DNA of 6,869 nt from Clostridiales bacterium. GTDB lineage: Bacteria > Bacillota > Clostridia > Peptostreptococcales > Anaerovoracaceae. Below are positions 5,139-6,869 of this stretch, piece after piece. The notes under the pieces are model-generated. The model searched no databases, had not been told where the DNA came from, and was given only the letters and a program-made list of their open reading frames with translations. The stretch is taken from positions 1 through 6,869 of the forward strand of contig WRFF01000094.1 in NCBI GenBank assembly GCA_009778945.1, in the 5' to 3' direction. The position numbers and the translations under genes were made by a program. How positions within the stretch are numbered: the stretch's first letter is position 1; each line of letters opens with the position of its first letter.

Positions 5139-6635
5139 GTCTCCGGACGAGCCTGCCGTATCGCTGCCGCCGGGCGGGTTTGTCGTACCTCCGCCGCTGG
5201 GCGGGTTTGTCGTACCGCTGCCTCCGGGCGGGTTTGTCGTACCGCTGCCTCCGGGCGGGTTCGTCGTCCCGCTGCTGCCGGGCGGGTTTGTCGTACCTCC
5301 GCCGCCGGGCGGGTTTGTCGTACCTCCGCCGCTGGGCGGGTTTGTCGTACCTCCGCCGCTGGGCGGGTTTGTCGTACCGCCGCCGGACGAATCCCCGCCC
5401 GTCGCGGCCGTTTTCTCAAACACGGCCGTTAGGGAATACCCTGTTCCGGATGCGGCGCTTGCCGGCACGGTGAAGGAGATGGAGGCGCTTCCGGAACTGG
5501 CGGCGCCCGTCCAGCCTTTAAATGTATATCCCGTTTGGGGTATGGCCGTCACCGGCCCGACGGTTGTGCCGGGGGCGACTTGCACGGCGTAGCTTGCGCC
5601 TCCCGTACTCAAGGTCCCTCCTGTGCCGGCCGAGAAAATTACCGAAACAAGGCTCTGCGTCGTCTCCGGTTCAGTCGTTTCAGGCGTTTTTGCCGGAGCG
5701 GACGGGCCCGAGCTGAGCAGCCCTGCCGGAGTAGCTTCTCTTGCGGGAATAGGATTCAGCGGTTTCGGACGCTTGTCTTCGCTGGTCAGCGCGTGCGTGC
5801 GAAAATATTCGGCGATCACTTCCATCCCTTTTTCGTTCAGATGGAGCCCGTCCGGCGACATATACGCCGGTTTGCTGTAACCTGTCACGGGGTCTTTCAG
5901 CGCTTCGCTCCAATTGAGGAAGGACATATTCTTCTCCTGCGCAAGTTTCACGAGCTCGACGTTGAACTTCTCGATAATCGGCATGGAAACCGTATAATAA
6001 CTGCAGTTTGCCGTGATGGGGAAAACCGAACCGATGATGATATCGGAATAAGGATAGGCCTTTGTTATGGCGTCCAGGGCGTCGCTGTAGGTTTGGTGGA
6101 ATTTTTCGGGGGTCATATAAAAATCGTTGGTGCCGTAGGTGATCACGATGCGGCGGGGCTGCATGATCTTTACGGCTTCCGGTACCGCGACGGCCGGCAT
6201 GCCGCTGAATTTTACACATTTCAGGCTGGTCACATTGGAAATGCCCATGCTTACGATGCCGATGCCGTTATTCATCGACACGTTGGTGACGCTGCTGTAA
6301 TTGATCATGCCCGCCGTATTGGAATCGCCGATAAACAAGGTCTCTTTCGCATAGTCCGCGCCGGCGTCGGGTGTTTCCGCCAGGACGGTTCCCTTGTATG
6401 CGCCCGTTGACAAAGCGCTTGCCAATACATGGTTGTCTTTTGACTGCGCCCCGGTTTGGGACCCGCCGGCGCTTGCCGGGGCGGCGCCGACGCCACCTGG
6501 CCCCGGATTTTGAATAACCAGGACAAGCACGATACAAACCGCCGCGGCGAGGGCGACCCCGCCGATCAGCAGCAGTTTCTTTCGCTTCTCTTTATCAGAG
6601 CCAAGGGATTTAAAGAAATTTGTAATATTTATCAT
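5127..6635 (-). CDS. Membrane-anchored SGNH/GDSL hydrolase with InlB-like domain and TTNPP repeat tail
   Basis: A 502-residue protein. It has a short basic cytoplasmic start (KEKRKK at 15-20), one membrane helix at about 21-41, and an extracellular remainder. Cys34 lies inside the helix after Val33, so this is not a lipobox. The hydrolase domain (about 95-285) shows the SGNH blocks: GDSN at 103-106 (nucleophile Ser105), GTND at 168-171 (Asn170) and DGLH at 262-265 (Asp262, His265). A linker rich in Pro, Thr and Glu follows (about 286-326). A small beta domain at about 327-408 resembles the divergent InlB B-repeat (GYTFKGW at 369-375, LTAVFEK at 402-408). The last 80 or so residues are eight nine-residue repeats, with no LPXTG or other sorting signal. 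A cell-envelope esterase or deacylase acting on wall glycans is the likely role; the substrate cannot be read. The ATG at 6633-6635 is the only usable start because an in-frame TAG lies four codons upstream. It lacks a Shine-Dalgarno site at normal spacing. Confidence 0.85.
   Translation of the reverse strand: MINITNFFKSLGSDKEKRKKLLLIGGVALAAAVCIVLVLVIQNPGPGGVGAAPASAGGSQTGAQSKDNHVLASALSTGAYKGTVLAETPDAGADYAKETLFIGDSNTAGMINYSSVTNVSMNNGIGIVSMGISNVTSLKCVKFSGMPAVAVPEAVKIMQPRRIVITYGTNDFYMTPEKFHQTYSDALDAITKAYPYSDIIIGSVFPITANCSYYTVSMPIIEKFNVELVKLAQEKNMSFLNWSEALKDPVTGYSKPAYMSPDGLHLNEKGMEVIAEYFRTHALTSEDKRPKPLNPIPAREATPAGLLSSGPSAPAKTPETTEPETTQSLVSVIFSAGTGGTLSTGGASYAVQVAPGTTVGPVTAIPQTGYTFKGWTGAASSGSASISFTVPASAASGTGYSLTAVFEKTAATGGDSSGGGTTNPPSGGGTTNPPSGGGTTNPPGGGGTTNPPGSSGTTNPPGGSGTTNPPGGSGTTNPPSGGGTTNPPGGSDTAGSSGDSTP
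5163..5387 (-). repeat. 27-bp tandem repeat array (eight units) inside the SGNH hydrolase gene
   Basis: On the + strand GGGCGGG recurs eight times at 27-base spacing, the first at 5172 and the last at 5361. On the coding strand the units read Thr-Thr-Asn-Pro-Pro followed by four Gly/Ser residues (protein residues 421-491). Units differ mainly in the Gly/Ser part and at silent positions. The encoded tail should be extended and flexible, as in wall-spanning linkers. Such arrays change copy number by slippage, always in multiples of nine residues, so the frame is kept. Confidence 0.9.
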
Positions 6636-6647
6636 ACCGATATTCTA
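6636..6647 (-). promoter_or_regulatory. Possible -10 box placed for a near-leaderless SGNH hydrolase transcript
   Basis: Reading the - strand, TAGAAT (6647-6642) lies six bases before the ATG and matches TATAAT at five of six positions. Transcription from it would start at or next to the ATG. A poor -35 candidate, TTGTCC, lies 15 bases further upstream. A dyad, ATTCCT/AGGAAT (6654-6659/6672-6677), flanks that region and could be an operator. Weak support. Confidence 0.22.
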
Positions 6648-6683
6648 TAACAAATTCCTTCCGGACAAAAGAGGAATCTCATT

Positions 6684-6696
6684 AATTCGACGAATT
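6684..6696. repeat. Short perfect dyad upstream of the SGNH hydrolase gene
   Basis: AATTCG-A-CGAATT is a perfect 6+1+6 dyad about 50 bases upstream of the gene start. It is directly followed by an overlapping CGAATTCG palindrome (6691-6698). It could be a regulator site; nothing further can be said. Confidence 0.35.
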
Positions 6697-6720
6697 CGAA
6701 GCGGAAGTCAGTTGCAAAAG

Positions 6721-6787
6721 TAAGTGCGCCCCTAAGGGTGTACGGCCGTCGCACTTAGTTCACCCAAACGAAACATCGCGCTTAGTG
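6721..6787. repeat. Cluster of three related 8-mers, two forming a hairpin
   Basis: TAAGTGCG (6721-6728) is perfectly inverted as CGCACTTA (6750-6757), and a near copy CGCGCTTA follows at 6777-6784 in the same orientation as the second. The second and third copies continue to resemble each other for about 20 bases (CTTAGTT...CCAAAC against CTTAGTG...CCAAAC). Between the hairpin arms lies the palindrome ACGGCCGT (6742-6749). On the - strand the hairpin is followed by CTTTTG (6720-6715), so it could be a weak terminator for a - strand gene entering from the right. Alternatively, repeated sites near a GTAAG sequence (6720) could be the end of an insertion sequence cut by the window edge. Confidence 0.4.
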
Positions 6788-6869
6788 TTCCAAACATTTT
6801 TTCGAAAGGCTGGATGCTAGAACAGTATTCCCCAACGCTCCCCGCAAGATTCAGATACCGAACGTATTC
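6732..6869 (-). CDS. Possible 3' end of a gene entering from the right edge (unidentified)
   Basis: On the - strand one frame is open from the window edge for 45 codons to a TAG at 6734-6732, ending GELSATAVHP. I do not recognise it. On the opposite strand another frame is open from 6786 to the edge (28 codons, containing FFERLDARTVFPNAP) without a usable start, and an ATG frame begins at 6814. Any one of these, or none, may be real; the stretch is too short to decide. The - strand frame is listed because it is the longest and is followed by a hairpin and a short T-run. Confidence 0.15.
   Translation of the reverse strand, partial: EYVRYLNLAGSVGEYCSSIQPFEKMFGTLSAMFRLGELSATAVHP

Noticed and set aside
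5163..5387. CRISPR array
   Set aside because: The repeats are contiguous 27-bp units without unique spacers and encode an in-frame nine-residue peptide repeat.
5535..6410. A 291-codon + strand open frame
   Set aside because: It is a shadow of the SGNH hydrolase gene, whose - strand frame has intact catalytic blocks and a membrane helix.
6533..6536. Lipobox at Cys34 of the SGNH hydrolase
   Set aside because: The residue before the Cys is Val, which signal peptidase II does not normally accept, and the hydrophobic stretch continues past the Cys as a membrane helix.

Overview
The window reads like a piece of a strictly anaerobic Firmicute, probably a GC-rich member of the Clostridia. This is inferred from the soluble flavin and iron-sulfur redox genes, Gram-positive style Shine-Dalgarno sites (AGGAG, GGGAGG, AAAGGA), and an N-terminally membrane-anchored secreted hydrolase with a Gly/Pro/Thr-rich tail. 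The coding part is GC-rich and the two flanks are clearly AT-richer. No rRNA, tRNA, CRISPR array or complete mobile element was seen.

Layout. Positions 1-425 hold no convincing intact gene but are dense in repeats. They contain a possible decayed gene end (3-104), a 139-bp element bounded by long inverted repeats (102-240), two tandem 14-bp repeats (261-288), a promoter-like pair overlapped by a dyad (293-323), and a leader hairpin just ahead of the first Shine-Dalgarno site (363-410). Positions 426-5101 are a tight three-gene operon on the + strand: a NuoE-like [2Fe-2S] subunit, a NuoF-like FMN/NADH subunit, and an 801-residue chimera. The chimera joins a NuoG-type [2Fe-2S] domain, a GltD/NfnB-type FAD-NADPH module, ferredoxin-type clusters and a C-terminal molybdopterin-oxidoreductase type [4Fe-4S] domain. 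Positions 5127-6635 on the - strand encode a membrane-anchored SGNH hydrolase with an InlB-B-repeat-like domain and eight copies of a nine-residue Thr-Thr-Asn-Pro-Pro repeat. Positions 6636-6869 are non-coding or gene-edge sequence with a cluster of related 8-mers.

How the genes work together. NuoE and NuoF form the usual NADH-FMN-FeS electron entry/exit module of soluble HydABC-like (Bfu family) complexes. The third protein supplies a second nucleotide site, probably NADP(H), and a long iron-sulfur wire. No hydrogenase H-cluster domain and no molybdopterin catalytic domain is present. The simplest reading is a cytoplasmic multi-flavin complex exchanging electrons among NAD(H), NADP(H) and ferredoxin, possibly by bifurcation, or a diaphorase arm for a formate-dehydrogenase-like subunit encoded elsewhere. 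The SGNH hydrolase gene is convergent and looks functionally unrelated.
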